21,355 bases of DNA from JBGSOW01 sp041738875 (GCA_041738875.1 JBGSOW010000039.1:1-21355), one strand, 5' to 3'. Counted from the stretch's first letter, positions 1 through 6,558 are shown. A program made the numbers and translations. Notes: a model not told the origin generated them from the letters alone.

Positions 1-813
1 AGTAAGGCTATCGATCATATCGGTTGCGGCGTCAGTTGCATTTTTCATAGCAATCATCCTGCTGGAGTGTTCGCTAGCAGCGGAGTCGAGAACAGCTTGG
101 AAGAATTTAGCTTCTGTGATTTTAGGTAAAACATAGCTTAATAAACTTGCTGCATTTGGTTCTAAAACGAATTCAGGCCTAAATACTTCTGTATTTTCCA
201 CATCACTTTCTGTGTCAGTTGCGTAATCGTCAATATTCACTGGTAGCAGTTGCACAGCCTCAACTTCTTGTCTGAGACTTGTAATGTATTTTGTGTAAAC
301 TAGTGTTACTTTATCGTATTTCTCACTTTTAAAATCAGCCATAACTTCGTCAGTAATACTTTTTGCAACTGCGAATTCAGGGTTTTCGTTTAGCTTTTCG
401 TAAATCGAAACTAGATTCAAACCCCTTTTTGCTGCAAATTTTGCGCTATTCTTTCCAACCGCAATTATATTTACATTCACATCAGCGGCCAAACTTTTTT
501 CTACCTCACTCTCTGCAACGTTCAGTACGTTGGCATTGAAACTACCGCATAATCCTCTATTTGAAGAAAGAATAATCATAAGCTCGTTTTTAACTTTACG
601 GTTTTTCATTAGCGCGTGAGGTCTACTAGGTTTACTTCTCGCTAGATCTTTCAAAAGCTGATCAGCATCGTCAGTATAACTTCTAGAAGCAGAAGATTGA
701 GAAACAGTTTTTTGCATTTTTGCAGCAGAGATCATCTGCATCGAGCGCGTAATTTTCTTCGTGCTTTTGACTGAACTGATTTTCGCCTTTACTGCTTTAG
801 AGTTTCTACCCAT
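1..813 (-). CDS. atpG: ATP synthase F1 gamma subunit, partial (C-terminal end beyond window)
   Basis: The gamma subunit is the central rotor shaft of F1: it couples c-ring rotation to conformational change in the alpha/beta hexamer. Translation from the ATG at 813-811 begins MGRNSKAVKAKISSVKSTKK and continues with ITRSMQMISAAKM, the typical N-terminal shaft helix. A central block contains SSNRGLCGSFNANV, the family signature in the Rossmann-like domain. The last visible residues, EHSSRMIAMKNATDAATDMI, are the conserved C-terminal helix. About 271 codons are visible against a usual length near 290, so only some 20 residues lie outside the window. The ATG overlaps the TAA stop of atpA by one base (TAATG), which points to translational coupling. 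By the usual gene order, atpD and atpC should follow to the left, outside the window. Confidence 0.96.
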   Translation of the reverse strand, partial: MGRNSKAVKAKISSVKSTKKITRSMQMISAAKMQKTVSQSSASRSYTDDADQLLKDLARSKPSRPHALMKNRKVKNELMIILSSNRGLCGSFNANVLNVAESEVEKSLAADVNVNIIAVGKNSAKFAAKRGLNLVSIYEKLNENPEFAVAKSITDEVMADFKSEKYDKVTLVYTKYITSLRQEVEAVQLLPVNIDDYATDTESDVENTEVFRPEFVLEPNAASLLSYVLPKITEAKFFQAVLDSAASEHSSRMIAMKNATDAATDMIDSLT

Positions 814-2567
814 TATTTTATTGTTTTGACATAAGTTGTACTAATATCTCTTAATTCATTGACTGTAGCTTCCTCCCAATCGCCTTTTGCAATTTTTTCA
901 AAAAGAAGAGGGCTTGTAAGTCTGATATGCTGACCTAACTGCTCCAATACATTTGCTACTTCATTTATTTCAATTCCGTCCAATATTCCTTCACTAACCG
1001 CAAAGATCTGCATAACTTGATCTGCAACATTTACTGGTGAGAAAGGAGGTTGTTTAATAATTTCTGTTACGCGTCTTCCTCGTTCGATTTGCTCTTTTGT
1101 TTTTGGATCCAAGTCACTTGAGAATTGCGCAAATGCCTCTAATTCTCTAAATTGTGCAAGTGAAAGTTTCATAGGACCAGAAACTTTTTTCATTGGCTTA
1201 ATCTGCGCCGAACCACCAACTCTAGAGACAGATAGCCCCACATTGATTGCTGGTCTGATACCTCGATAGAAAAGATCGGTTTCCAAAAAGATTTGTCCAT
1301 CTGTAATCGAAATTACGTTGGTAGGCACGTAAGCACTTATATCTCCTGCTTGTGTTTCAATAATCGGTAGCGCCGTGATTGATCCGCCACCTGCTGCTTC
1401 GCTTAGATTAACTGCTCTCTCAAGAAGTCTTGAGTGAAGATAGAAAACGTCTCCGGGGTACGCTTCACGTCCAGGTGGGCGCCTAAGTAGAAGTGACATT
1501 TCGCGGTATGCAACAGCGTGTTTGCTTAAGTCGTCATAGACAATCAAAACATCTTTACCTTGGTCGCAGAAATACTCAGCCAGCGTAACTCCAGTATATG
1601 GAGCTAGGAAAAGCATTGGAGATGCATCTGAAGCACCAGCCATAACCACAGTGGTATATGCCATTGCACCTGCTTTTTCCAAAATATTAACTATTCTTTT
1701 GACTTTAGATTCTTTCTGTCCGATTGCAACATAAATACAAATCACGTCTTCACCTTTTTGATTGATGATAGTGTCGATCGCAATTGTAGTTTTTCCAGTT
1801 TGTCTATCTCCAAGGATAAGTTCGCGCTGTCCTTTTCCAATTGGAATAAGTGCGTCGATTGCTTTGATCCCTGTTTGCATAGGTCTATCAACAGGTTTTC
1901 TACTGATAACTCCTGCAGCAATTCTTTCTACTGGCATTGTTTTAGTTAATGTAACCTTTTCGCCAGAATCGATTGTTTCGCCCAAAGGATTGATTACTCT
2001 TCCGATCAGCTCTTCTCCTACAGGTACAGACATAATTTCACCGCTGCGCACTACAAGATCCCCCTCTTTAATATGTGAATATTCCCCAAGGATAATTGCA
2101 CCAATACTTTCTTCTTCTAGATTGAAGGCAAGAGCGCTTGTTCCGTCTAGGAAATATAATTTTTCCTGATAACCACAATTTGCAAGACCTTTGATTCGAG
2201 ACATACCATCTTTTATAGAGATAACTTCACCAACTTCAATAATTTCTACGTGCTTTTCAAATTCAGCAATTTGTTTGGATAAAAACTCAATTGGACTTGC
2301 GTCCATAGGGATTTCTAAATTGAGCTTTCTTTTGAGCCTTGCGAGTTGAGTCTCAATTGAAAGATCCATTAATTTATCACCTGATTTGATTTTTACACCA
2401 CCGATAACTCTACTATCTTTTCTTTCAATAATTTTTGAATCTGGAAACACTGCACTAACTTCAGATTTGAGTTTGACGTCTATTTCTGTTGCCGCGATCA
2501 ATTCGATTACGCCGTGGTTGTCAATTTTCTCTTTAAATACCTTCAGTAGTTTTGATATTACATCCAT
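813..2567 (-). CDS. atpA: ATP synthase alpha subunit with N-terminal delta-subunit C-terminal domain (delta-alpha fusion)
   Basis: Residues from about 88 onward are a standard F1 alpha subunit: N-terminal helix and beta barrel (about 88-180), Walker A GDRQTGKT at 253-260, Walker B LIVYDD at 341-346, and SVSRVGG with the arginine finger near 449. E. coli Lys175 corresponds to Lys259 here, an N-terminal extension of about 84 residues; the protein is 584 residues against about 510 in the family. The extension is not random. Residues 20-82 match the C-terminal domain of the delta subunit (OSCP), including VIGGVKIKSGDKLMDLSI followed by ETQLARLKRKL, equivalent to the delta consensus GG-GD-DxSxxxxLxxLxxxL. 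The N-terminal six-helix domain of delta is absent, and no atpH lies between atpF and atpA, where it normally sits. The start at 2567 is preceded by AAAGGCG, one of the few SD-like sequences in the window. An in-frame ATG at residue 88 (2306-2304) falls exactly at the alpha boundary but has no clear SD. Confidence 0.95.
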   Translation of the reverse strand: MDVISKLLKVFKEKIDNHGVIELIAATEIDVKLKSEVSAVFPDSKIIERKDSRVIGGVKIKSGDKLMDLSIETQLARLKRKLNLEIPMDASPIEFLSKQIAEFEKHVEIIEVGEVISIKDGMSRIKGLANCGYQEKLYFLDGTSALAFNLEEESIGAIILGEYSHIKEGDLVVRSGEIMSVPVGEELIGRVINPLGETIDSGEKVTLTKTMPVERIAAGVISRKPVDRPMQTGIKAIDALIPIGKGQRELILGDRQTGKTTIAIDTIINQKGEDVICIYVAIGQKESKVKRIVNILEKAGAMAYTTVVMAGASDASPMLFLAPYTGVTLAEYFCDQGKDVLIVYDDLSKHAVAYREMSLLLRRPPGREAYPGDVFYLHSRLLERAVNLSEAAGGGSITALPIIETQAGDISAYVPTNVISITDGQIFLETDLFYRGIRPAINVGLSVSRVGGSAQIKPMKKVSGPMKLSLAQFRELEAFAQFSSDLDPKTKEQIERGRRVTEIIKQPPFSPVNVADQVMQIFAVSEGILDGIEINEVANVLEQLGQHIRLTSPLLFEKIAKGDWEEATVNELRDISTTYVKTIK

Positions 2568-2604
2568 TTTTCGCCTTTTAATTAATTATAAATAGTTTAA
2601 TAAC

Positions 2605-3111
2605 TTATTGTTCAATTTGGAAATTACGCACAATATCGTCAACATTTGATTGGTTTTCGACTTCTTTACCAATTAGTTTTTCAGTTGCACTAACTACTAA
2701 GTTGCTTGCACTTTTCCTTACGTCTTCGATCATTCTGCCGCGCTCTTTGGCAAGGTTTTTCTCAGCTTGCGCTCTCATATTCTCAATTTCCAATTCGGTT
2801 TCAGTTTTGATTTTATTTGAGACATCTTTGGCGTCTATGATTGCCGCATTTACAATTTCGTTTGCTTTGACTTTTGCGTTTCCTACGAGCTCGTCGTATT
2901 TTTGATTTGCCATTGCAAGGTCATATTTAGCTTTTTCAGCGTCCTCTAGACCTTTTTGTATTTCTGCTTGTCTAGTCTGCAAAGTCTCGCTTATCTTTTT
3001 AAAGAAAAACTTTGAGAGTAGGAAAAAAACCACTAAGAAATTGATCAGGCTAAAAAGTGCCATCCGCCAATCGAAACCAATTTTTCCCAAAATTTCAATT
3101 ATATCGACCAT
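2605..3111 (-). CDS. atpF: ATP synthase Fo subunit b (peripheral stalk)
   Basis: Subunit b anchors the peripheral stalk in the membrane and holds the alpha/beta hexamer static against the rotor. The 168 residues show one N-terminal membrane helix (about 18-38, rich in Phe, Leu and Val: NFLVVFFLLSKFFF) followed by a long, charged, Ala- and Glu-rich coiled coil to near residue 150. This is the usual architecture and length for bacterial b. The C-terminal part, SASNLVVSATEKLIGKEVEN, matches the family end that contacts the delta subunit. No delta sequence is appended here, unlike the b-delta fusions of mycobacteria; the only delta-like segment is on the downstream atpA product. The gene lies 18 bp after atpE and 37 bp before atpA. 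The ATG is preceded by an A/T run with no SD. Confidence 0.95.
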   Translation of the reverse strand: MVDIIEILGKIGFDWRMALFSLINFLVVFFLLSKFFFKKISETLQTRQAEIQKGLEDAEKAKYDLAMANQKYDELVGNAKVKANEIVNAAIIDAKDVSNKIKTETELEIENMRAQAEKNLAKERGRMIEDVRKSASNLVVSATEKLIGKEVENQSNVDDIVRNFQIEQ

Positions 3112-3129
3112 AATTTTTTATTAATTTGC

Positions 3130-3345
3130 TTAGATAGTGAAGAAAGCTACAAGTGCGTAAATCGCTGTAGATTCAACCAAAGCAACTGAAATGATAACTT
3201 TACTAAATAGAGTATCCTCTAGTTTAGGGTTTCTTCCGATTGCTGCAAATGCTGCTGAAATTAATTTTGCTTCTGCATAAGGTGTTACTAACATTGAAAG
3301 TATAATAATACCTTTTGCGAATGCTGTTGCTGCTTCTACGTCCAT
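3130..3345 (-). CDS. atpE: ATP synthase Fo subunit c (rotor ring), two-carboxylate type
   Basis: Subunit c is a two-helix hairpin that assembles into the rotor ring carrying H+ or Na+. The protein has 71 residues: helix 1 at about 7-35, a polar loop with the conserved R-N-P (38-40, usually R-Q-P), and helix 2 at about 48-70 with the ion-binding carboxylate Glu58 in VALVESTAIYALV. Two things are unusual. First, helix 1 has a second carboxylate, Glu25; by gap-free spacing from Arg38 it sits where Na+-type rings carry a Gln (Ilyobacter Gln32), and Glu58-Ser59-Thr60 matches the Na+-ring E-S-T motif. Second, the glycine repeat of helix 1 (GxGxGxG) is replaced by bulkier residues in the stretch MLVTPYAEA. 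The gene sits between atpB and atpF as usual. Identity is secure; Na+ coupling is inferred. Confidence 0.93.
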   Translation of the reverse strand: MDVEAATAFAKGIIILSMLVTPYAEAKLISAAFAAIGRNPKLEDTLFSKVIISVALVESTAIYALVAFFTI

Positions 3346-3381
3346 GATTGTTTTTTAATAAATTAAATTAGTTTAAATAAA

Positions 3382-4167
3382 TTACTCCTCTGCAAGTGCT
3401 GAGCCAAAGTACGAAGAGACTAATGCTCCAAATACTAAAGCCTGTAAAACACCAGCGAGTAAGCCTAAAAAGATCATCGGTATAGGGAGAAGAACTGCAA
3501 ATAGCCCCATCATAACCAAGATTAAAATTTCACCTGCAAACATATTACCAAACAATCTCAGTGAAAGTGATGCTATCTTTGCAAATTCTGAGATTAGATC
3601 TAATAAACCCACAAATGCATTAACTATGCCCAAAAATCCATCTAAAAGACTCTTTCTAAAACCATTTACTATGTCTGCGATTTTAATAAATTTTGAAATA
3701 TATCCAATAATACTATTCTTCTGGATGCTAAATACCTGCACCGCAATTATCATCCCAATTGCAATACTAAATGTAGTATTAAAGTCACTAGTATAGGTTC
3801 TAAACATTGTTGCCTCATTGAAGGTTATTGATCCCAGAAGCGGCACAACTAAAGTGATAACATCCGAAATTCCAATAAACAAGAAAAGGGTACCGATAAT
3901 TGGCATTATTCTCCATGCAATACGCTCGTTACCTGTGATTTGAGCTACAAATGTAACCATTGCCATGTAGATCATTTCAACTGCGAGTTGAAACTTTGAC
4001 GGATTTTTAACCCGGAAATTTAACATGGTAAATATAGTTAAGGCGATCATTATAAGCAACGTAAGTATTCCTGTCGTCATTGTATTTGTGAAAGGAAAGT
4101 CCCCGATATAAAACAATATTTCGGGATTTACTTTGATTAATTCTGATTCTAGTTGAAATATATTCAT
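3382..4167 (-). CDS. atpB: ATP synthase Fo subunit a (ion channel stator)
   Basis: Subunit a forms the two half-channels that feed ions to and from the c ring. The 261-residue protein has about five to six hydrophobic membrane segments. The hallmark is SLSLRLFGNMFAGEIL (about 200-215), with the essential stator Arg204 equivalent to E. coli Arg210. A second conserved block, LQALVFGALVSSYF near 241-254, contains the Gln equivalent to E. coli Gln252 and ends the family domain. The short N-terminus (ELIKVNPEILFYIGDFPFTN) before the first helix is normal for bacterial a. The gene starts 3 bp after the atpZ-like stop and ends 36 bp before atpE, so it is co-transcribed. No SD is visible before the ATG. 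Confidence 0.96.
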   Translation of the reverse strand: MNIFQLESELIKVNPEILFYIGDFPFTNTMTTGILTLLIMIALTIFTMLNFRVKNPSKFQLAVEMIYMAMVTFVAQITGNERIAWRIMPIIGTLFLFIGISDVITLVVPLLGSITFNEATMFRTYTSDFNTTFSIAIGMIIAVQVFSIQKNSIIGYISKFIKIADIVNGFRKSLLDGFLGIVNAFVGLLDLISEFAKIASLSLRLFGNMFAGEILILVMMGLFAVLLPIPMIFLGLLAGVLQALVFGALVSSYFGSALAEE

Positions 4168-4170
4168 GTT

Positions 4171-4398
4171 TTATTTTCTTACTAAAAGTTTTACTACTAT
4201 AAACCAAGCAACTGCATAGCTTATCGCAAGTCCAATTAGAGTTCCTGTTGGTCCAATATTAAATGTATTTCCTATACCACGTCCAAATACCGCTCCTGCA
4301 ATTGCAGATAGACCGAATACTAACATAATTTTAAATGTTGTATTATAAGATCTTTTTAATACGTCATTGTTTTGTATTTTACTTTCTTCCTTACTCAC
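4171..4398 (-). CDS. atpZ: AtpZ/AtpI-like small membrane protein of the ATP synthase operon
   Basis: This 75-residue protein has a polar N-terminus (MSKEESKIQNNDVLKRSYN) and two hydrophobic helices, at about 23-43 and 51-71, separated by a short Gly/Asn/Pro-containing loop (GNTFNIGPTGTLIG). Small two-helix proteins encoded at the head of F-type ATP synthase operons are usually AtpI or AtpZ, reported to help c-ring assembly or Mg2+/Ca2+ handling. The length and the GPTG-x-LIG-x-A pattern in the second helix fit the AtpZ group better than the larger four-helix AtpI. Position as the first gene of the operon, directly before atpB, supports the call more than the weak sequence motifs do. The specific function is uncertain. 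Confidence 0.7.
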   Translation of the reverse strand: MSKEESKIQNNDVLKRSYNTTFKIMLVFGLSAIAGAVFGRGIGNTFNIGPTGTLIGLAISYAVAWFIVVKLLVRK

Positions 4399-4428
4399 GC
4401 TTTTTATTTTAATATTAAAGACAAATCG

Positions 4429-4457
4429 ATTATATTACGCATATTTACGACGTACTT
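4429..4457 (-). promoter_or_regulatory. Putative promoter of the ATP synthase operon
   Basis: Read on the minus strand, a consensus -10 (TATAAT, 4434-4429) lies about 30 bp before the atpZ-like ATG. The hexamer at -35 spacing (4457-4452, AAGTAC) is a poor match to TTGACA. A good -10 with a poor -35 is typical of promoters that need an activator, and a candidate regulator site lies just upstream at 4465-4484. Predicted from sequence only. Confidence 0.5.
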
Positions 4458-4464
4458 GATATAT

Positions 4465-4484
4465 ACCTTACTTTAACCTTACCT
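4465..4484 (-). promoter_or_regulatory. Candidate operator upstream of atp operon (shared 13-bp motif, 11-bp direct repeats)
   Basis: The plus strand reads ACCTTACTTTAACCTTACCT. CCTTAC occurs twice, at 4466-4471 and 4477-4482, an 11-bp period as expected for winged-helix dimers binding in tandem on one DNA face. The internal 13-mer CTTACTTTAACCT (4467-4479) recurs exactly at 5740-5752, inside the promoter of the neighbouring regulator gene. Relative to the predicted -10 at 4434-4429 this site is centred near -50, an activator-like position. Function is inferred. Confidence 0.5.
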
Positions 4485-4498
4485 GAGTTTAAGAACTC
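4485..4498. repeat. Small inverted repeat next to the candidate operator
   Basis: GAGTT-TAAG-AACTC is a 5-bp perfect inverted repeat with a 4-bp centre. It abuts the candidate operator at 4465-4484 and lies just downstream of the regulator's stop codon. There is no T run after it on either strand, so a terminator is unlikely; it may extend the operator or be coincidental. Confidence 0.35.
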
Positions 4499-4515
4499 TA
4501 AAACTTTGAAAACAT

Positions 4516-5727
4516 CTACCAGCGCAGAATATAACCTCTACCTCTTTTTGTAAGAAGTTTTGCGCCAGATTCTAGTTGTACTTTTTGGCGCAATTGTGAG
4601 ATTAATTTATCGATTGCATAGTCAGAGTATTTATCTATATAACTTTCACCCCAGATTGCTTGCCCAATTTCTTCACGGGTCACAAGTTTATCTTTTCTCT
4701 CGTGCAGTAATTTTAGAATACTTTCAATTTGCTTGGGTAAGTCAGGTAAATAAATGACCTTTTGCCCGATTATTATATAATCTGGATCGCTAACTGCCGA
4801 AACTTGAAGTTGCTTTGCGGTATACACTGCAAATAAAGGACTTGGGATCACTTTTCTCTGTATATCCACCAGTCCCGTAAGCCTAAGGAAATCTGTTTGC
4901 AAACGATCTTGCAACACAAAATCATGATTGAAATGAATTTTTCTAATAATCTCCTGATTTACTTCGCCTAAACTTTCCCAGGATTCATGCAATTTCCACT
5001 CCAATTCGTATGAATTCAGCAGTTCGTCAATATTGGAGTCAGGTTTATCAATTAACATTTTGGCGATTGCATTTGCGAGAGCAGGATTCCCAGAGCTCCA
5101 GAGCATTATTTTACTAATTATTTCTTTGGGCACGTCTTCAATCTGATCTAGAAGACTTATAACCGCATCGTTTAATTCACTTGTTTTTAACGCTCGGATA
5201 ACGTGAAAATTAGGATAGTGGTAAAAAAGTTTCCTTAAACCTTGCGAGGTGGTTCCTGCTGCGGGACTTGTGTATTCGTCTAAGACAAATATAGTTGTAA
5301 GTGACAGTCCTGGAATAATCATGGGAATTGAAACCAATTTATCAAGTGTGAAGAAAAACGAATTGGAATAGCTTTTAGTTTGATGGAATTCATCAAAAAC
5401 CAGCCAGATTTTTTTATTGCTGACATTTGCACGCTTCAGTCTTTCGATACCAAAAGTGAATACTTCAAATGCGGAATGAAAATGGTCGACTTCTGCATCA
5501 GCAAGCTTAGGAATACCAATAGCTTGTAAAAGATTGTTGATTAATTCCAGTACAATGCCTTTTTCGGAGTTATCGTTGATATTGATGAAATTAGTGTAGA
5601 AAATATTTTCTACTTCGCCTGAATATAGCTCGTTCTGTAGAGCTGATGAAAAACCGTTACCTGCAAGTCCAATTAAAAAGTTTGCTTGGCCAATCTTTAG
5701 GGGATAATTTTTCAGAACATTGCTCAT
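4516..5727 (-). CDS. STAND/AAA-like ATPase with C-terminal OmpR-type winged helix; putative transcription regulator
   Basis: The C-terminal 77 residues (about 327-403) are an OmpR/PhoB-type winged helix: LPKQIESILKLL, then VTREEIGQAIWGE, YAIDKLISQLRQKV and the wing LLTKRGRGYILRW. The N-terminal ~300 residues look like a degenerate STAND/AAA+ module. GLAGNGFS (20-27) is a Walker A whose Lys is replaced by Phe26. WLVFDEF (108-114) is a good Walker B with Asp112-Glu113. SSGNPALANAIAKML (211-225) resembles the STAND GxP motif. No membrane helix or receiver domain is present. The protein may therefore sense a ligand or partner without normal ATP hydrolysis. Its gene lies between a pgl-like gene and the ATP synthase operon on the same strand. 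A 13-bp motif found in its own promoter recurs before the ATP synthase operon, suggesting it controls both. The family call is firm for the winged helix, moderate for STAND; the target is inferred. Confidence 0.75.
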   Translation of the reverse strand: MSNVLKNYPLKIGQANFLIGLAGNGFSSALQNELYSGEVENIFYTNFININDNSEKGIVLELINNLLQAIGIPKLADAEVDHFHSAFEVFTFGIERLKRANVSNKKIWLVFDEFHQTKSYSNSFFFTLDKLVSIPMIIPGLSLTTIFVLDEYTSPAAGTTSQGLRKLFYHYPNFHVIRALKTSELNDAVISLLDQIEDVPKEIISKIMLWSSGNPALANAIAKMLIDKPDSNIDELLNSYELEWKLHESWESLGEVNQEIIRKIHFNHDFVLQDRLQTDFLRLTGLVDIQRKVIPSPLFAVYTAKQLQVSAVSDPDYIIIGQKVIYLPDLPKQIESILKLLHERKDKLVTREEIGQAIWGESYIDKYSDYAIDKLISQLRQKVQLESGAKLLTKRGRGYILRW

Positions 5728-5732
5728 AGTAC

Positions 5733-5760
5733 ATTTTAACTTACTTTAACCTGATATCAA
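5733..5760 (-). promoter_or_regulatory. Regulator promoter with candidate autoregulatory operator in the spacer
   Basis: On the minus strand, TTGATA (5760-5755) and TAAAAT (5738-5733) are separated by 16 bp. The shared motif AGGTTAAAGTAAG (5752-5740) fills most of the spacer, where bound protein would block RNA polymerase. TTTAAC also repeats at 10-bp spacing (5735-5740 and 5745-5750, plus strand). Only 5 bp separate the -10 from the ATG at 5727, which implies a leaderless transcript. Confidence 0.5.
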
Positions 5761-5807
5761 ACCTAAAAAATCAAGTAAATCATTGAAATAGAAATATCTT
5801 TAATACT

Positions 5808-6494
5808 TCAACTGCAGTATATCTGTAAATCTTGGTGTGATCGTATAAGAGAACCAAGGTTTTTCTCTAAATAGCCATCTATACTTATATTTCGCTTTAT
5901 GTCTTGATTGACTAAAAAATCATACAGCTCGGGTTTGTTATAGAAATAGATAAATATTTTTTCGATTTTTCCTAATGCTGTGTAGGTGAGAGTAAACCTT
6001 ATAGGGAAATCCTCAGCAGCGTAAGTTGTGACTAGATTATCACCATTAAAGTTCTGTGCTTTTGTACTATCTGACATATCTCTTGGCGGTTTTATTCCTG
6101 CTGTATGAAAGTCTGTGCCAATCCCTAAAACCGCTATTTTACGTGTATGCTGTTCATTCAGAATTTTAGAATATTCATCTTTTTTAGTATCCTTAGAATC
6201 CGGAATAAGCAAATTAAATTTTTTTTCGTCAAAGTATTTTTTAAGTGCGGTAGCATTCTTCTCGTCTTCACTTTCCGAAAATCTTTCGTCTACTAGGCCA
6301 ATAATCAGACTATTTTTATAGTTTTCCCTTTTACCCAAATTTTCAGCCAGCTTCGGATAAATTGAACTCACTGATCCACCAGAAAGGAATAACGCAGTAT
6401 TTGCGTTCTCCAACGAGGACATAATATGTTCAGTTAATTCTTGTACAAGCAATGTATCGAGTTCATTTTTGTTTTCGAATTTGTTTATTTTCAT
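5808..6494 (-). CDS. pgl: 6-phosphogluconolactonase/NagB-family sugar-phosphate enzyme
   Basis: This family hydrolyses 6-phosphogluconolactone in the oxidative pentose phosphate pathway (DevB type) or isomerises amino-sugar phosphates (NagB). Family motifs are visible in order in the 228 residues: LSGGS at 37-41 (phosphate-binding loop, usually SGGSTP), VDER at 68-71, followed by the Asn80-Ala-Thr-Ala block, and GIGTDFHTAG at 124-133 with the active-site His130. The usual G-x-D-G-H-T is D-F-H-T here, and the usual SLFP that follows is GIKPP, so the active site is divergent. Length fits DevB-type lactonase (about 220-240). No upstream partner enzyme (zwf, gnd) is in the window. The gene is divergent from the FtsA-like gene and 80 bp upstream of the regulator. 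Family is confident; exact substrate is not. Confidence 0.75.
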   Translation of the reverse strand: MKINKFENKNELDTLLVQELTEHIMSSLENANTALFLSGGSVSSIYPKLAENLGKRENYKNSLIIGLVDERFSESEDEKNATALKKYFDEKKFNLLIPDSKDTKKDEYSKILNEQHTRKIAVLGIGTDFHTAGIKPPRDMSDSTKAQNFNGDNLVTTYAAEDFPIRFTLTYTALGKIEKIFIYFYNKPELYDFLVNQDIKRNISIDGYLEKNLGSLIRSHQDLQIYCS

Positions 6495-6495
6495 G

Positions 6496-6516
6496 ATTTA
6501 AGAATAATTTAAGAAT
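6496..6516. repeat. 10-bp direct repeat at 11-bp spacing in the divergent promoter region
   Basis: ATTTAAGAAT occurs at 6496-6505 and again at 6507-6516, one base upstream of the pgl-like start codon. The 11-bp phase puts both copies on the same DNA face. It could be a binding site for a tandem-binding regulator or a chance AT-rich repeat. Confidence 0.4.
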
Positions 6517-6558
6517 TAGTTGTTCTAATATATTAATGCCAAATTCATAGCAGAACAA

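Noticed and set aside
4485..4498. Terminator between the regulator and the ATP synthase operon
   Set aside because: The stem is only 5 bp and no T run follows on either strand, so it does not meet the minimum for an intrinsic terminator.
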